Origin: Cryptomeria japonica
Taxonomy: Eukaryota > Streptophyta > Pinopsida > Cupressales > Cupressaceae
Length of the DNA stretch: 64,000 nt
Direction: 5' to 3'
Assembly (NCBI RefSeq): GCF_030272615.1
Contig: NC_081415.1
Span: 377,285,392-377,349,391, forward strand
In this document: positions 31,094-43,131 of the stretch, one piece after another
How the letters are laid out: each line of letters opens with the position of its first letter
How positions within the stretch are numbered: the stretch's first letter is position 1
Program-made: the position numbers and the translations under genes
Notes under the pieces: generated by a model
Seen by the model: the letters and a program-made list of their open reading frames with translations, nothing else
Database searches by the model: none
Told to the model about the DNA's origin: nothing

Positions 31094-32459
31094 AAATGTT
31101 TACTCCCTATGGTGAATATGTTCTAACTTCACGAAAGAAACATAAAACTAATGTATGCATGAAACATAGATAACATTTTGTCATGTCCCCTCCTTGATTG
31201 TTATATATATCCTAAATGAAGTAATTATTATTATTAATTAATATAATAATAACAATGAAATTTATTTATTTATTAAATGTATTATTTAATTAATATCTAT
31301 TAATATTTATTACTAATAATATTCCTGAAATAATCAAATAAAAATAAATAATAAAACTATAATAATAAATAAATAAGTAACAATAAATATAATATTTATT
31401 AAGACAACTAAAATGGAAGGAATCTGAACATAGATAGCATCCAAGATAATCAAAAGCGATTAATGAACATTGGATCGACATCCAAATTAATACGTCTCCA
31501 CAATAACATTAAGGATTAATTAGAGTCAATGGCACTAAACTAAAGGAGCGATTTATCTTGTGAAAATTGTGTAATGCCCCGTCCCCGAACTAAGACGGGA
31601 TCGTCAATGGTAACGATATTTCAAAGGATGAATATGATCATACTTGGCTAAGGCGTGAATCAAAAGTGATGTGAAGAATGATTGAATTAGTCTAAATTAA
31701 AGATTTAAACTATTATTAGAAACAAGAATACAATGATCGGTTATATTAACTATGGGCCATAAAGCCAAAATATGGATGACGCGCTATCACTTCATGGAAT
31801 TAGCGATTTATCGGTTGAAGGACAAAGGCCTCAGCAAAGGTAACCCACGTGGAATCTGCATACACGCTCACTCCCGAAAGGAAGAAGTAACATAATAAAG
31901 GCATTCAAAAATATATTACTATGCTAAGAAAATTGTCTTATTTATAAGACTTCTCAATTTTCTGAGTTTTAGATCAAAAGATTGAATTGAGTATTAATCG
32001 GCTTAGACTGTCAGCAATAATAAAGAAACGTTTATCTATCATTGATACATACACTAGAGAATACACAACGCTCCATATACAATAAGTAAAGCCCGGGTTT
32101 TTGTTAAGGACCGATTTCATCAAGTTAATATACAGCGATCCCTATATAAGATAACAATGCAGCAATATGATTAAGGGTACATAAACGGTTTATGTTTATT
32201 TTAGTAGATGTGTCATTAATTATTGAGGGGGTACGATTACACCCAAACAACAAGAAGTTGTTAAAGGGCAAAGGACCGTATGAGGAGACACCACTCTTGA
32301 GAGGGCTGTAACCATAAGAAGGGACATAACCCTCCACTAAAAATTGAAGACTATACAAGGAAGAAACGGATTTTAGTAAAAGGGGGGAAAAAGGATAAGG
32401 AGGTATGCTGCGTGGATAGCGGAAGAGGTCTGGAAGCTACAGCTGCAGGTTACGACAGG

Positions 32460-32840
32460 TAAGTAATGAATGAATACTTCATTATATTTGTTAATAAATA
32501 TAAATAATGAACATTTTATTATATACGTTAATGAATATAATTAAAGCTTATTTAATGTATATATTAATGAATATAAGTAAGTAATATTTTAATATATATA
32601 TTAATGAATGAATAATTTAATATATATGTTAATGAATGTAATTAATGCATATTTAATATATATGTTAATGAATATTTTAATATATATATTAATGAATGGT
32701 TTTTAGATATTAAGGAATATGTGTAAACATATGTTAATGAATATGTGAAAATATATGTTAATGAATACATATTAATGAATAGTTAGGAATATACGTTAAT
32801 AAATAAATGTGAATATATGATAATGGATGTTTCCTGAATA
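32460..32840. repeat. AT-rich short-period repeats
   Basis: Many imperfect copies of the phrase ATATATGTTAATGAAT follow each other with variable spacing inside the solo LTR. It looks like a decayed minisatellite. Confidence 0.65.
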
Positions 32841-33149
32841 TATGTTATGGAACACATGTTAAGTTAGGAACATGTAAATGTAGATTATGAAGTGGAAAAA
32901 AGTAATAAATTGTAAAATGTAATATAAATGTGATTGTATGATGGGGGCTATAGGGAGGAAACTCCCTTAGCCTAATGGAGGGATTATGATAATCCCCGGT
33001 AGGCAGTATATACTGAATATCTATATGCATATATGTATGGCTTGGTTGACAAAGTTCATCCAAGAAGAGACGGATTTGGCCGGTCCCCTCTAGTAGACTT
33101 GGATGATGAGATGCATCATCCAAGGCAAGAAATTGACATATGGTCTTCC

Positions 33150-33410
33150 TTGGATGGCTTGGGTTTAAGTAGTTACATCCAAGACAGGGATCGAATTAAC
33201 CTTTGATTTCTTGGATGGCTTGGGTGTAAGAAATTACACCCAAGACAGGAATCGAATTAACCTTCGATTTCCTCGATGGCTTGGGTGTAAGTAGTTACAT
33301 CCAAGATAGGAATCAAATTAACCTTTGATTTCCTGGATGGCTTGGGTGTAAGAAATTACATCCAAGACAGGAATCGAATTCACCTTCGATTTCCTGGATG
33401 GCTTGGAACC
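33150..33410. repeat. 61-bp tandem repeat, four units and a partial fifth
   Basis: Units start at 33150, 33211, 33272, 33333 and 33394, an exact 61-base spacing. Each contains GATGGCTTGG, TTACATCCAAGA (or TTACACCC) and GAATTAACCTT. The phrases TTGGATG and CATCCAAG are complementary, so each unit can fold on itself. Alternate units (1 and 3, 2 and 4) share variants such as AAGTAGTT against AAGAAATT, suggesting growth by duplication of a 122-bp dimer. Confidence 0.85.
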
Positions 33411-33907
33411 AAGATGGGTTCCAAGAAGGCGAGCTTCACAGCCGCCTAAGGACATATCTCCGTATGGCATTCGTATCCTTTTTATTAGATAAGAATTATG
33501 ATTAGTGTTAATTAAGTACTTTAAAGTTAAATTGCAAGTTAGATTATTTATATATATATGTATATTTGTTGTATTCTAACAATCTGTTTTGCAGGATAGT
33601 GATCCCTAACTAACAATCTGTTTTGCAGGATAGTGATCCCTAACTAGTAGGGTCATTACACATTTACAACAACACAGGCATAATGATATAACTTTATTGC
33701 ATCAAGTAATGGATAGTACATCAAAATATCTGTTCAATCATAACTCCTATTTCCTGATACATTGTTAGAATATATATCGCTTGGTTAGTTGGTGGAGATG
33801 CCAACTGCTGGAACTACCAACTACCTACAAGAACTAATTACCTAGTACATGCCAAATCAACATAACAAACCATGTTTTATTTAGTGATGACATAATTGTC
33901 GTCTACA

Positions 33908-33912
33908 GTCCC
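33908..33912. repeat. Target site duplication (right) of the 20-kb gypsy element
   Basis: GTCCC here matches 13792-13796. Confidence 0.85.
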
Positions 33913-36900
33913 CCCCTTCAAGATGAAGATTTTCCACTACCAACTTTTTTGCCATGTATACTATGAGGAGGGTTGCGTTTACTTCTGCTTCATTATTGGT
34001 TCTCCAACCTATTCCTTAACTGCATCTAGCAATGATTCTACCATTATGATCCCTTGCTACACACAACCTACTTTGGAGGGTCCCAAATTCTCCTTTGCAG
34101 CTCCATCAAAGTTCACCTTAATCCAATCTTGGTCTAGAGGTTTCTAGTTTGTTTGTGGCCAAAGCGCTTTTATCTTGTTGTCCATCCAATTATACATATG
34201 TTTTTCTACATTCACTCTTGATGTAGCCGAACTCACCAATTCTGAAATTGATCTTTCAATTTTGCTCCACAATCTTTCCGAACATTCTTCTTTGTTTTGG
34301 AAGACACATCTGTTACGTTCCTTCCACACCTCCCAAATCAAGGCGGACGGGGCAATGCTCCAAATGCTTGAATATACTGATTTGCCTTCCTCAATTCCCC
34401 AACCTTGAAACCAATCCTTTAAATTAGCCGCTAGTGGGGTATGCCAATCTAATTTTGCAATAATCTCATCTAGCATTCTTGGGCAATTGGGCAATAAAGA
34501 AGGAGATGGTTAACTGATTCCAAGGCATTTTTGCACATGACACACCTAAATGGTCCCACAAACCCCAATTTGCTCAATCTGTCACCTGAAAGGATTCTCA
34601 CTCTAATTGCAAGCCACGCAAAAGACCCCACTTAGGGTAGGCAGTTGGCATTCCAGCACAAATGATGAGGCCATCGATCAACAGCTAGATCTTGTTCAAT
34701 TAGCTTGTACACATTTTTGGACCAAATATTAGCGCTTTTAGATCCACACCAAATCAGGGTGTCTTCTTCTCTTTTTAACATTATGTTTCTCTGTTCTAGG
34801 ATTTCTTTAAGACGATTCTCCATTTCCTTGTATAGGTTCAATTCCCTCATATCTCTCCAACCCCATTTTACAATCCCATGTGCTCCTGATCTTTGCATGA
34901 AATCGACCACTTTTTTGCCCCACCTTGCCTCTGTAATTGTTTGAAGTTCAATCAAGGAGTTTTCCAAATTTAGATTTGACATTCCTTCCCATGAATCTCC
35001 TCAAAAATTTGCACGCCTCCTAGTGCCCAATTTCCATGATAGATGATCTATAATAACCTTTCTACAGTCAAGCATATAGTTCCAAATAGTCGAATACCGA
35101 ACAAGATTCCTGACTGTGAGAATCCTATCGCTATGTTGGTTGTCCAAATACTTGTTTTTGAGAATTGTCACCCATCTCTAGTTTGGATTAGCATACATGC
35201 TCGAGGCCAATTTAGCACCCATTGCCTCATTCATTAGATTCCATCTCCTTAACCCAACACCCCTTGAATGTTTTTGTTTGCATATTTAATCCCAAGCCAG
35301 TAGCAGAATTTTGTCCTTTTCCTGATTCCCATTCCAGAAGAATTTCCTGATCCCTTTCTCCATTATCCTTGTGATCTTTTCGGGGATCTTCATACATGAC
35401 ATTGAGTACAATGGTATTGCGGATATAACCGATTTTAACATAATAAGCCTTCCTGTCGAAGTCAGCCATTTGATCTTCCAACCTTCCATATCTCCCAAGC
35501 AATTGTCAACTAATTTGTTCCATAGGATTGATTTGCTTGCTCCTGCAAACAAAGGTATCCCAAGGAATTTGCCAGGAAGCCTCCCCAATCTGATTCCCAA
35601 TATTCTTGAGATTTCCCTCTATATGTCCATTGAAGTGTTAAAGCAGTAGAATTCAGATTTCTGGCAATTTATTGCTTGGCCTGAAACTCTACAGTATTTA
35701 TCTAATGTGGACCGAATGACTCTAGCTTCCCTGATCGATGCCTCTCCTAGCAAAAGGGTGTCATCTGCAAATTGCATATGGGTAGCAGCCTCCACTCCAT
35801 GTGCAATCTTAATTCTTTTCCACCTTCCAAACTCTCTACATTTACAAATAAGTCTACCCATTGCTTCTGCCATAATCATGAAGAGAGAGGGAGAAGAGGG
35901 TCTCCCTGCCTAATACCCCTAGTGGTTGGAAAGAATCTTTGAGGGCTGCCATTAACAAGCATTGATACTTGAGGCGTAGAGATACAACTTTTAATCCAAT
36001 CTATCCAGGAGGAATGAAAGCCAAATTTGTTCAAAACCTCCAGAAGAAATAGTCTGTTGACATGATCATAAGCCTTTCTGATATCCAACTTTTTTAGCAT
36101 TCTATTAGTTTTTGCTTGTCTAACAGACTGAACCACCTCGTGTGCTATAATAATGCCTTCCACTATGGATTTGTTAGGGGTAAATCCACTTTGCTCCTCT
36201 GAAATAATCTTTGGGAGAACTTTTCTCAGCCTATTAGCCATTACTTTTGCAATGATCTTGTATGTTGTATTGCATAGACATATGGGGCGCATATCTTCAA
36301 AGGTTTGGACTGCTTTCTTCTTTGGGATGAGAGCTAGCAAAGTATTAGCAAGCTCCTTCGAAACATACTTCTTTTGATACGATTCTTTCACCACCTCCCA
36401 TAGATCAGATTTCGTGAGCTCCCAAAATCTTTGAAAAAAGGAAGGAGGAAGCCATCCAGTCGTGGAGCTTTATCTCCTTCTATTGAGAATAGAGCAAGCT
36501 TGACCTCTTCCATTGACACAGGCTGAAGTAAGATTCCATTTTGTTGGTCCGAGATGATGTGAGGGATGTTCCCAAGAATCTCTTCATCATTAGTTTCTGA
36601 ATTTGGCTCTTCTTCTGACAGTAATTTAAAAAATAATCCAAGTGCCTCTGTGTTAATATCTTCTATCTTGCTAAGAAGATTACCTTCCATGCTCCTAATT
36701 TTGCTAATCTTGTTTACCATTCTCCTAGCCCTAACTGAACTATGGAAGAATTTAGTACTTTGGTCTCCTTCCTGCAGCCAGCATTCTCTGGACTTCTAAC
36801 GCTAGAATATTTCCTCCCTAGCGAGAACCTCTGCTAGTTGTTGGTGGAGTGTTTTCTCCTTCTGGAATTCTATCACAGTCATCCCTTGTTGAATTACTAT

Positions 36901-37657
36901 CTCATTTACTTCCACCAATTCCTTTTAAATTCTTAGTTTTTCTGTGAATATATTGCCGAAATGAACTCTGTTCCATTCCTTCAGGTTTGTCTTGACGTGC
37001 TGCAATTTCCTGACCAAATTGAATGCTTTTGTACCTCTCACCTAAGGAATTTCTTCCCACCGTTGCTCCAATAACACTGATAACTGTTCATCCATCAACC
37101 ACATCTTTTTGAATTTGAAAGGGCATCTAATCGGAATTGAATCTTGTTGCAAGAGAAGTGATATGGGGAAATGATCAGACCCCGAATAGGGAAGGATCGA
37201 GGCTTCCCAAAGGACCGGTAGGTTAGCCCAATTTTCGGCCAAAAGGAACTTGTCTAGCTTTTGAGAAATATTACTACTGCGTAATTGTTTATTGGTCCAA
37301 GTAAACATGCCGTTTCTGAACTTCGGCTCAAAGAGGCTATTTTCTGAAATGAAATTTTGGAAATCTAGTTGTGATTTGTTTGAGCCCCCAATGCCCCCAC
37401 TCTTTTTTGATCACATTGAATTCACCCCCCAAAACAAAAATGGCATTGTTCTGTGATTTCAAAAAGGTAGATAACTGATACCATACCTCTTCCTTTGCCT
37501 TTCCAGATATTGGACCATACACATTGATGAGGACGAATTCCCTATTTTCTGCCAAAGATCTGATCCTTACAGCCTGCCAATATCTATTTTTGGAAGTGAT
37601 TACAGTATTACTAACACATAAATCTATTAAATGTATGTATAAGAGCAAATGAAACAT
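33913..37657 (-). pseudogene. L1-like LINE ORF2 (endonuclease, reverse transcriptase, zinc domain, RNase H start)
   Basis: Minus-strand frames in order: endonuclease part with INVYGPISGKAKEEVWYQL and LGGEFNV (usual GGDFN, here Glu), then KLDKFLLAENW and SGSDHFPISL (37657-37042); a linker with GDKAPRLDGF; reverse transcriptase with LLALIPKKKAVQTFEDMRPI, a DIRKAYDHVN block, RGIRQGDP and MQFADDTLL (36394-35619); LPGKFLGIPLFAGASK (35600-35286); a zf-RVT-type region (34982-34144); and the RNase H start WIKVNFDGAAKENLG with NNEAEVNATLL (about 34135-33913). The N-terminal endonuclease start is missing, so the copy is 5' truncated near 37.65 kb or hidden by other insertions. Frameshifts and stops are many. 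Such an enzyme nicks DNA and copies LINE RNA in place. Confidence 0.88.
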
Positions 37658-37942
37658 TTTGTATTATAGGCCATGTATATGCCCTTATTCCTAATCAAAT
37701 TCAATTATAATATGACTGTAAGTATTTAATTCATAAGTAAGACACAACATACTGATATGTTGTAATAGCAATGATTGCTAGTAATTTTATAATATCTGCC
37801 TGTAACTTAATACAATCTGCAGAGAGTATGATCTGCCAGTCAATTAGTTTTCTGCCCTTTCATCCTTCCTTCTCAGTACCGATCGGCCTTATATACCCTT
37901 CATATGGTAATTAAGATTTATGTCTCTTTCCTCGATCACAAT
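37658..37942. other. Short gene-free stretch
   Basis: No recognised feature between the truncated LINE and the copia derivative. The AT-rich sequence continues on the other side of that insertion at 39630. Confidence 0.5.
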
Positions 37943-38129
37943 TATTAGAATAATATCTTTCTCTTTGTGTTATTAATGGTCATTTAAGTTGTTTCTAATT
38001 TCGCCTCTAGTTAACGATTGTTTCTTTTAGAAACATCGTCTTTGTAACTCTATTTAAAGGAGCTTTGTCTCCTTGATTAATTGAACAACATCGATTCTTT
38101 GAAATCCATATGCTTTTGCATCTGTATTA
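37943..38129 (+). repeat. 5' LTR (187 bp)
   Basis: It matches 39439-39624 with only a few differences, including one extra base (ATCGATTC against ATCGTTC) and the last base. A promoter must lie here but no TATA box is certain. Confidence 0.88.
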
Positions 38130-38142
38130 TGGTATCAGAGCC
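38130..38142 (+). promoter_or_regulatory. Primer-binding site, initiator-Met tRNA type
   Basis: TGGTATCAGAGCC directly follows the 5' LTR. Confidence 0.88.
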
Positions 38143-38738
38143 TTGGTTATTTTCGAAATAATTTTTCAATTAAAAATTCGTCATGAATTTTTAACAGTTG
38201 TTTTTGAAAAATTTCTTTGTTTATTCGAAATTGCTACTTTGGCAGTTCGTTTTGGCTGCAACTACTAGGGTTTTCTTGCTATTTTCTGCCCTCTCCCGCG
38301 CCCCGTCTCTCTTGCATTTCTCGCAACCACGCGACGTGTTTTTTTCCTGCCTGCAGATTTTTTTTTGCCATTTTTGGACGGAAATCTGCATTTTCGGCTA
38401 GGGTTTTGACCCTCTAGATTCAGTCGAAATTTTTTTCTGAGCACATATTCGTGGTGGGTTTTTCGAGATCTCAACTGGGTCGTCGTCAGAATTTTCTGGG
38501 TGCATTGATTTTCGAGCCAGCAGATCCAGATTCTGACAGCAGATTCGTTTTGGGTTTTTCGCAAGGATTTCTGGGTCAGCCGGAATTTTTTTCTTGAAAT
38601 TTGTGCCCGCCGTACTTCATTTTTGAAGTCTATACCTGCATTTGCCTCTGTTTTTGCATTGGGATTTGAATTTTTTGAATTCCGTGCCAACGCCTCTTCT
38701 TAGTTTTTTCGTTTTCCATGCATTGGGAAACGTGCAAG

Positions 38739-38790
38739 ATGGCGTCATTGACCAACTTGATGTTGGAAGGCAATCAGGTTTTGTGCACTT
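38739..38790 (+). pseudogene. Remnant of copia gag start
   Basis: ATG at 38739 opens MASLTNLMLEGNQVLCT; the first dozen residues agree with the gag at 56308 and then the similarity stops, at a deletion that removed the rest of gag and all of pol. Confidence 0.75.
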
Positions 38791-39438
38791 AGCATCTTCT
38801 CAGTACCTCATTTTTTGTGCCTCGAAAAGTGTGAAGATGGCTTATGGGCATCGATGTTTGTTTCGGTTTTTAATATTTTTTTACCTAAAAAAAATTTTGA
38901 TGGGTTTTAATATTTTTTCCCTTGAAAATATCTGTGGGTTTTAATAATTTTGTCCTAAAAAATTATCTGTGGGTTTTTAAATATTTTTTGTCCCTGTAAA
39001 AAAAATCAAAAAAATCATGAGGGTTTATGATTTTTTCCTCAAAAATTGTACTTTGCTGCAGTCTGTTTTTCGTCGCACCTGGAGTTGTTGTGCGAACATC
39101 TGCACTAGTCTCTTATTTGTAGTGTATTTTCGGGCATCTTGCTCATCTGCAATAGTTTGGAGGGTTTGCTGATTTTTTCCTCAAAATCGTGACAGCTGTT
39201 CTTGGTGTGTCTCTGGTTACAGGGAGGGACAGTTCTCCAACATCAGGTTGGACGGTTGGTGTTGTTTTGGGTATCTCCAGAAGTTCTGCAGTTTCTGGTA
39301 GGGTTGGTGGCAGATTCATCTAAAGTGGCAGAGTTAGTGGCAGGCTCTTGTCTTCTGTTGTAGCGTGTTTTGAGAAGAAGGGGGCAACCTTCTCTGTTAT
39401 TTCTCTTGGCAGTTAGAACGATGACCGTTAAGGGAGGG

Positions 39439-39624
39439 TATTAGAATAATATCTTTCTCTTTGTGTTATTGATGGTCATTTAAGTTGTTTCTAATTTCGC
39501 CTCTAGTTAATGATTGTTTCTTTTAGAAACATCGTCTTTGTAGCTCTATTTAAAGGAGCTTTGTCTCCTTGATTAATTGAACAACATCGTTCTTTGAAAT
39601 CCATATGCTTTTGCATCTGTATTT
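39439..39624 (+). repeat. 3' LTR (186 bp)
   Basis: Follows the tract AAGGGAGGG and is flanked on its right by the duplication ACAAT. Confidence 0.88.
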
Positions 39625-39629
39625 ACAAT

Positions 39630-40467
39630 CTTCCCAAAGGTGGCATCTCTTCTACGTGTTCGTTGCCTCTTCATTAAGGAATCACTGCTAGTTAATGATT
39701 CGTTTTGAGACAACCATTCGTTATTTACCTAGGTCAACCAACCTTAACACATTGCTGATTATGTCAAGAAGCATCAGATTGAAGGTGTCTTTTTATTCAT
39801 TTATTTCTGTTCTTTTCTTGCTCAAAGATGGGTATGCAATTGTTAATAGGCGGGGAGCATGACAATATCGTGGAATGATTAAGTCCTTGGTGTAATTGTT
39901 GACTTCAGAAATAGCGGAAATTGTGAAGTCTTATTTCATAAGACGATTTCCTGATATAATCATCTTCTTTGTGGTAGAGTCATGACACGATGGCATCTTC
40001 TTTAAAACTGTTCCCCATCTTAGTAAATAGTTAACTTCGTTCCCCTTAATTATATGCCTCCTTACCTTATGTGGCTATTGGAGGACTGATTTGTTTAATG
40101 AATTGTTAAGATTCTAAACTAGCAGATAAAGAGAGCTTTGATGAAGTGAGGAGTGCGATGTCTTGCATAGCAATGCACCATCTGATTCCCTTTACTTATT
40201 TCCTCTTATGGTTGGGTGAGATAGTAACCATAGTGGAGGCATGACAACTACAGATTGCTGATGATGTATGAACTATGGCCTGGTTTTTTAGATGTTTAGA
40301 AAATTGTGAAGTCTTAATTAAGACAATTTTCTAAATCCATTTATGAATTTCTGATATGACAGTGAGTGCTGATATTATATTCACTGTGGCATGATAGGGA
40401 TCATGAAACATTCAGAAGGCAAAAGTAAAAAAGTAATGCAAAAAAACTAATTTTAAATATAAAAAAT
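39630..40467. other. Gene-free stretch
   Basis: AT-rich sequence without a recognisable domain. It contains an imperfect inverted repeat around 40300-40335 (AAATTGTGAAGTCTTAA and TTAAGACAATTTTC). Confidence 0.4.
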
Positions 40468-41516
40468 TGTTGGAATATTGTCATTGATGTCAAAGGACAG
40501 CGATTAAGATGATTTATAGAAGCAGCCATTAAGGAGCATTAAGGAGCAGAGATGCTATAAATAAGGAGTAGAGATAAAGATTAAATTAATATGTATAGGC
40601 AGTGATTATATATTCCTAAAAGCAGCAATATTTGAGATTAAATAAATAAAAATAAGGTATATGCTGGCTGACCTGCAGTAGAGAATAAAAGAAATTAAAA
40701 TGATTATTTTTCTCATTTAGGGCTGACTCTCCTCAGGTAGTTGGTGCCCATTTTTGGAGATGCATTTTAAATTAAATAAAAAATCTCCATCTTGGCCGAC
40801 TTCCCCTTGATGCGAGCTCCCACCTTGCAAAGCATTTAAAAATAATAAAAGATATATATTAATAGCTGCTGGCCAACCTCATTGAGGAGGCATGACCGTT
40901 GGATGAAGGGGTGCTATTTTGGAAGGTATATATGAGAGATGTTTGAGTGTTATTTGGACAAGTTTTCATTGAATATCATTCTGATTTTTAAGGTAGATTT
41001 GAGCAGATAATAAGAGCAGATCTAAGGAGAATGTGTGAATATTTTATGAGCTATTTATTTCAGACTTCATGAGCAGAAAAAAACAGATTTTGTGAGCAGA
41101 TCTTAAAGGTTAATTAATGCAGACTTGAAGGTGAATTTTTGCAGTCATTTAGGGTGATTTATTGCAGACCTACAAGTCAAATTTGTTGAAGAATAAGAGC
41201 AGATTTTGAGATCTCATTCAAGAAGGAGATCAAACACTTGCCACTTAATACTTTTGGACGTTGGTGCTCGTCTTCAAAGAGATCGGAGTCGCTTACTGGA
41301 TTGGTGTCTCCTCTGGGTTGGTGCCTATGAAGGTTGTAAGAAGATATATATAAAAGCAGTTTTCTTTGGTTTTCTCCTGCAAGGGTTTTCACATATAATG
41401 TCGTGTGCATCTTGTGTTCTTCATTGCTAGATCTTACTTATGATTATTGCTATGTGATTGCTAAAGTTTAAGTAAGTGAAAATTGTCGTATACTGATTCA
41501 CCCCCTCTCTTAGTAT
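40468..41516 (+). repeat. Probable solo or truncated copia LTR
   Basis: The start TGTTGGAATATTGTCATTGA with TGTCAA and the near-end phrases CTCCTGCAAGGGTTTTCACA and GATTCACCCCCTCTC are typical of one type of plant copia LTR. No internal domains follow. The 5 bases before the start (AAAAT) do not recur after a clear CA end, so the right border is only approximate. Confidence 0.5.
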
Positions 41517-43131
41517 CATTGCTCAGTATAAGTGTATGTTTTTTCTTCAATGATAAGTGTAATGATAAGGGTGCTGGCTGGATGGATAATGTCTAGAATA
41601 TAAAAATAAATGCGAACCTCAGCGTTTCCTCTCTAGTGAGATGAGCTGCTCCCAATTATTTGTTAGATATGCAACATTGGTGTTGAGGAGCCACTTGTTC
41701 TATGTTGTAGATAGTCTTGTGGCAGACTAGGTACTGCTAGGAAGTGATGTGCTTTTTTTGATTAGCGGTGTCCAAATATCAAGCCAAGTTTTGTTAGCAA
41801 TTGTTTATTGCAATGTGGAAGCCTTAGGCTAAGTGATAGAGACCTCCTCCAATTGGGATGGCTCGAATAACTTGAGATGGCTCACATTGCCATCATCATG
41901 GATGCAAATTGAGCTCAAAGATCACATTAAAACTTGGAAGAGAGTGTAAAGCCCTTATTTTGGTTTCTACAAGTGATTTGATGGTGTCTTGAATTTTGTT
42001 TGAATTTCCAAGAGAATGTCCCAAGTTTGGTGTGTATCTTGGCCAATTTTTGCATGAAGGAAGGAGATTCGTACTACTTCTCATGTTAGGTCATATTGGA
42101 ATTGGAAGAGCAACCATAACCCAATAAGGCACCAAAGATTGAAAACCATAAAGTAATTCAATTTGGGAAATTCCTTTGTAGAGTTATGTATAACCTGGTT
42201 ACAGCTATGTTGAATGATATCTAGGTAGTTGACCCCCTTCTTACTTTGATGATCATGAATACTCAGGAGATAAACCAAAGTGCAATTAACAACTTTTGTT
42301 TGATCATCATTTTACAATTGAAATGAAGTGTACAAGTGCAGCTAACAAACGAGAAGCTTCCACAATGATCGCCAAAGGTAACATCCAAATTAGAGATAGA
42401 ATTTTGGTTCCTGCAATGAAAATGTTTTAAGAACATAAGGGAAAATTACACACTGCATGGCTAATCATCATTGCTTTTGTCGCAGCAATTGCATGTATAT
42501 TTGTTGAAGATAGAAGTAAGGGCTGAATTTGATCAATTATTGAGAGGAAAGATTGGAGGCGCATCCTTCAATTCTAAAAACATGGATAAATTTTTGGATA
42601 TTGCTACGAAGATTTCAGTGCAGTGAAGGGAAATGTCAGTTACCCAAAGTTTGATTGAAATACTCCAATGCTTTGTGTATGACCAACTCACTCGAGAAAG
42701 GGTAATTTCAAGTCCTGAAAATGAAGTAGCAAAATATCTCACTAGTGGAGCTCAGTATACTTAGGAGAAGGACAGGATGCTAGCCCCAAATTTACTAGAA
42801 CCAAAGGAGCTTTCAGATTAGCTATTATAAATTCATGTATTCATTTTATCAGAAGAGCAGTGAACATCAATATTCCCACAACTTGAATTTAAATAAATAT
42901 CTCATAGTTTTGAAATGAGAGTAATTCAAAGCATACACCTTTTGTATTAAAGCGTGGGAATTTTTGAATTTTTGCCCTCTTGTACCTATTTCCTTCAACC
43001 AATACAACAATGAGAGACTATCCACACCACAAACAAAGTGCAAGGTGGACTTGAGTGAGCATGGCTCAAATAGATGATTTTAAACATTAGTGAAAAGGCA
43101 ATGGTTAGGATGTGGCAATGCATAGAGGTAT
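41517..43131. other. Gene-free stretch
   Basis: Short ORFs on both strands without domains (for example 42278-42081 and 42742-42533, minus). The segment 41571-41600 resembles 4188-4215. Nothing else is recognised. Confidence 0.4.

Larger units (their letters stand above)
31179..33660. mobile_element. Solo LTR, 2.48 kb, inserted in the 5' LTR
   Basis: The insertion begins TGTCATGTCCCCTCC, ends GGGTCATTACA and is flanked by CATTT on both sides (31174-31178 and 33661-33665). The uninserted LTR at 13797-14118 confirms the boundaries. No coding domain lies inside, so it is best read as a solo LTR left after LTR-LTR recombination. At 31571 it contains TGTAATGCCCCGTCCCC, which looks like a second LTR start, so the segment may be composite. 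It contains AT-rich repeats (32460-32840), the 61-bp array below, and a 34-bp duplication at about 33576-33643. Confidence 0.82.
13797..33907 (-). mobile_element. Tat-like Ty3/gypsy LTR retrotransposon carrying nested insertions
   Basis: The element is bounded by related LTRs (13797-14118 and 31097-33907, the latter interrupted), TG/CA ends and a GTCCC duplication. It reads on the minus strand: primer-binding site near 31076-31093, gag with zinc knuckles (about 30.0-28.7 kb), protease (28.45 kb), reverse transcriptase (27.6-27.0 kb), RNase H (24.0 kb), integrase (23.7-22.3 kb), then an extra coiled-coil ORF (15.96-14.2 kb), a C-rich tract (G-rich on the element strand) and the 3' LTR. Without the three foreign insertions it would be about 8.5 kb. 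The LTRs differ at roughly 40 of about 322 positions, so it is old, and all its genes carry stops. The DGxSGVNVLS protease motif and Asp-tRNA-like primer site suggest the Tat group; confirmation needs an RT tree. Confidence 0.85.
31097..33907 (-). repeat. 5' LTR of the Tat-like gypsy, split by a solo LTR
   Basis: The LTR sequence (TGTTTACTCCC ... GTCTACA on the plus strand) is about 324 bp once the 31179-33660 insertion and its 5-bp duplication are removed. It aligns to 13797-14118 with roughly 40 differences. Confidence 0.87.
37943..39624 (+). mobile_element. Short non-autonomous Ty1/copia derivative, 1.68 kb
   Basis: Two near-identical LTRs (37943-38129 and 39439-39624) start TATTAGAATAATATC and end GCATCTGTATTA (or ATTT), with ACAAT on both outer sides (37938-37942 and 39625-39629). 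The primer-binding site TGGTATCAGAGCC at 38130 and a polypurine tract AAGGGAGGG at 39430-39438 are in place. The interior keeps the leader and the first codons of a gag (ATG at 38739, MASLTNLMLEGNQ) and then no coding sequence. The leader and these codons closely resemble those of the copia at 52234-57282 (MASLTNLMLEGSQ), although the LTRs differ, so both derive from one group. It must rely on another copia for its enzymes. Confidence 0.88.

Noticed and set aside
33150-33410. CRISPR-like array of regularly spaced repeats
   Set aside because: The whole 61-bp unit is repeated with no unique spacers, in a plant-type genome within a retroelement LTR.
40468-41483. Solo LTR with AAAAT target duplication ending at 41478
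   Set aside because: AAAAT does recur at 41479, but the preceding bases (AAGTG) are not an LTR end, so the match is probably chance in AT-rich DNA.
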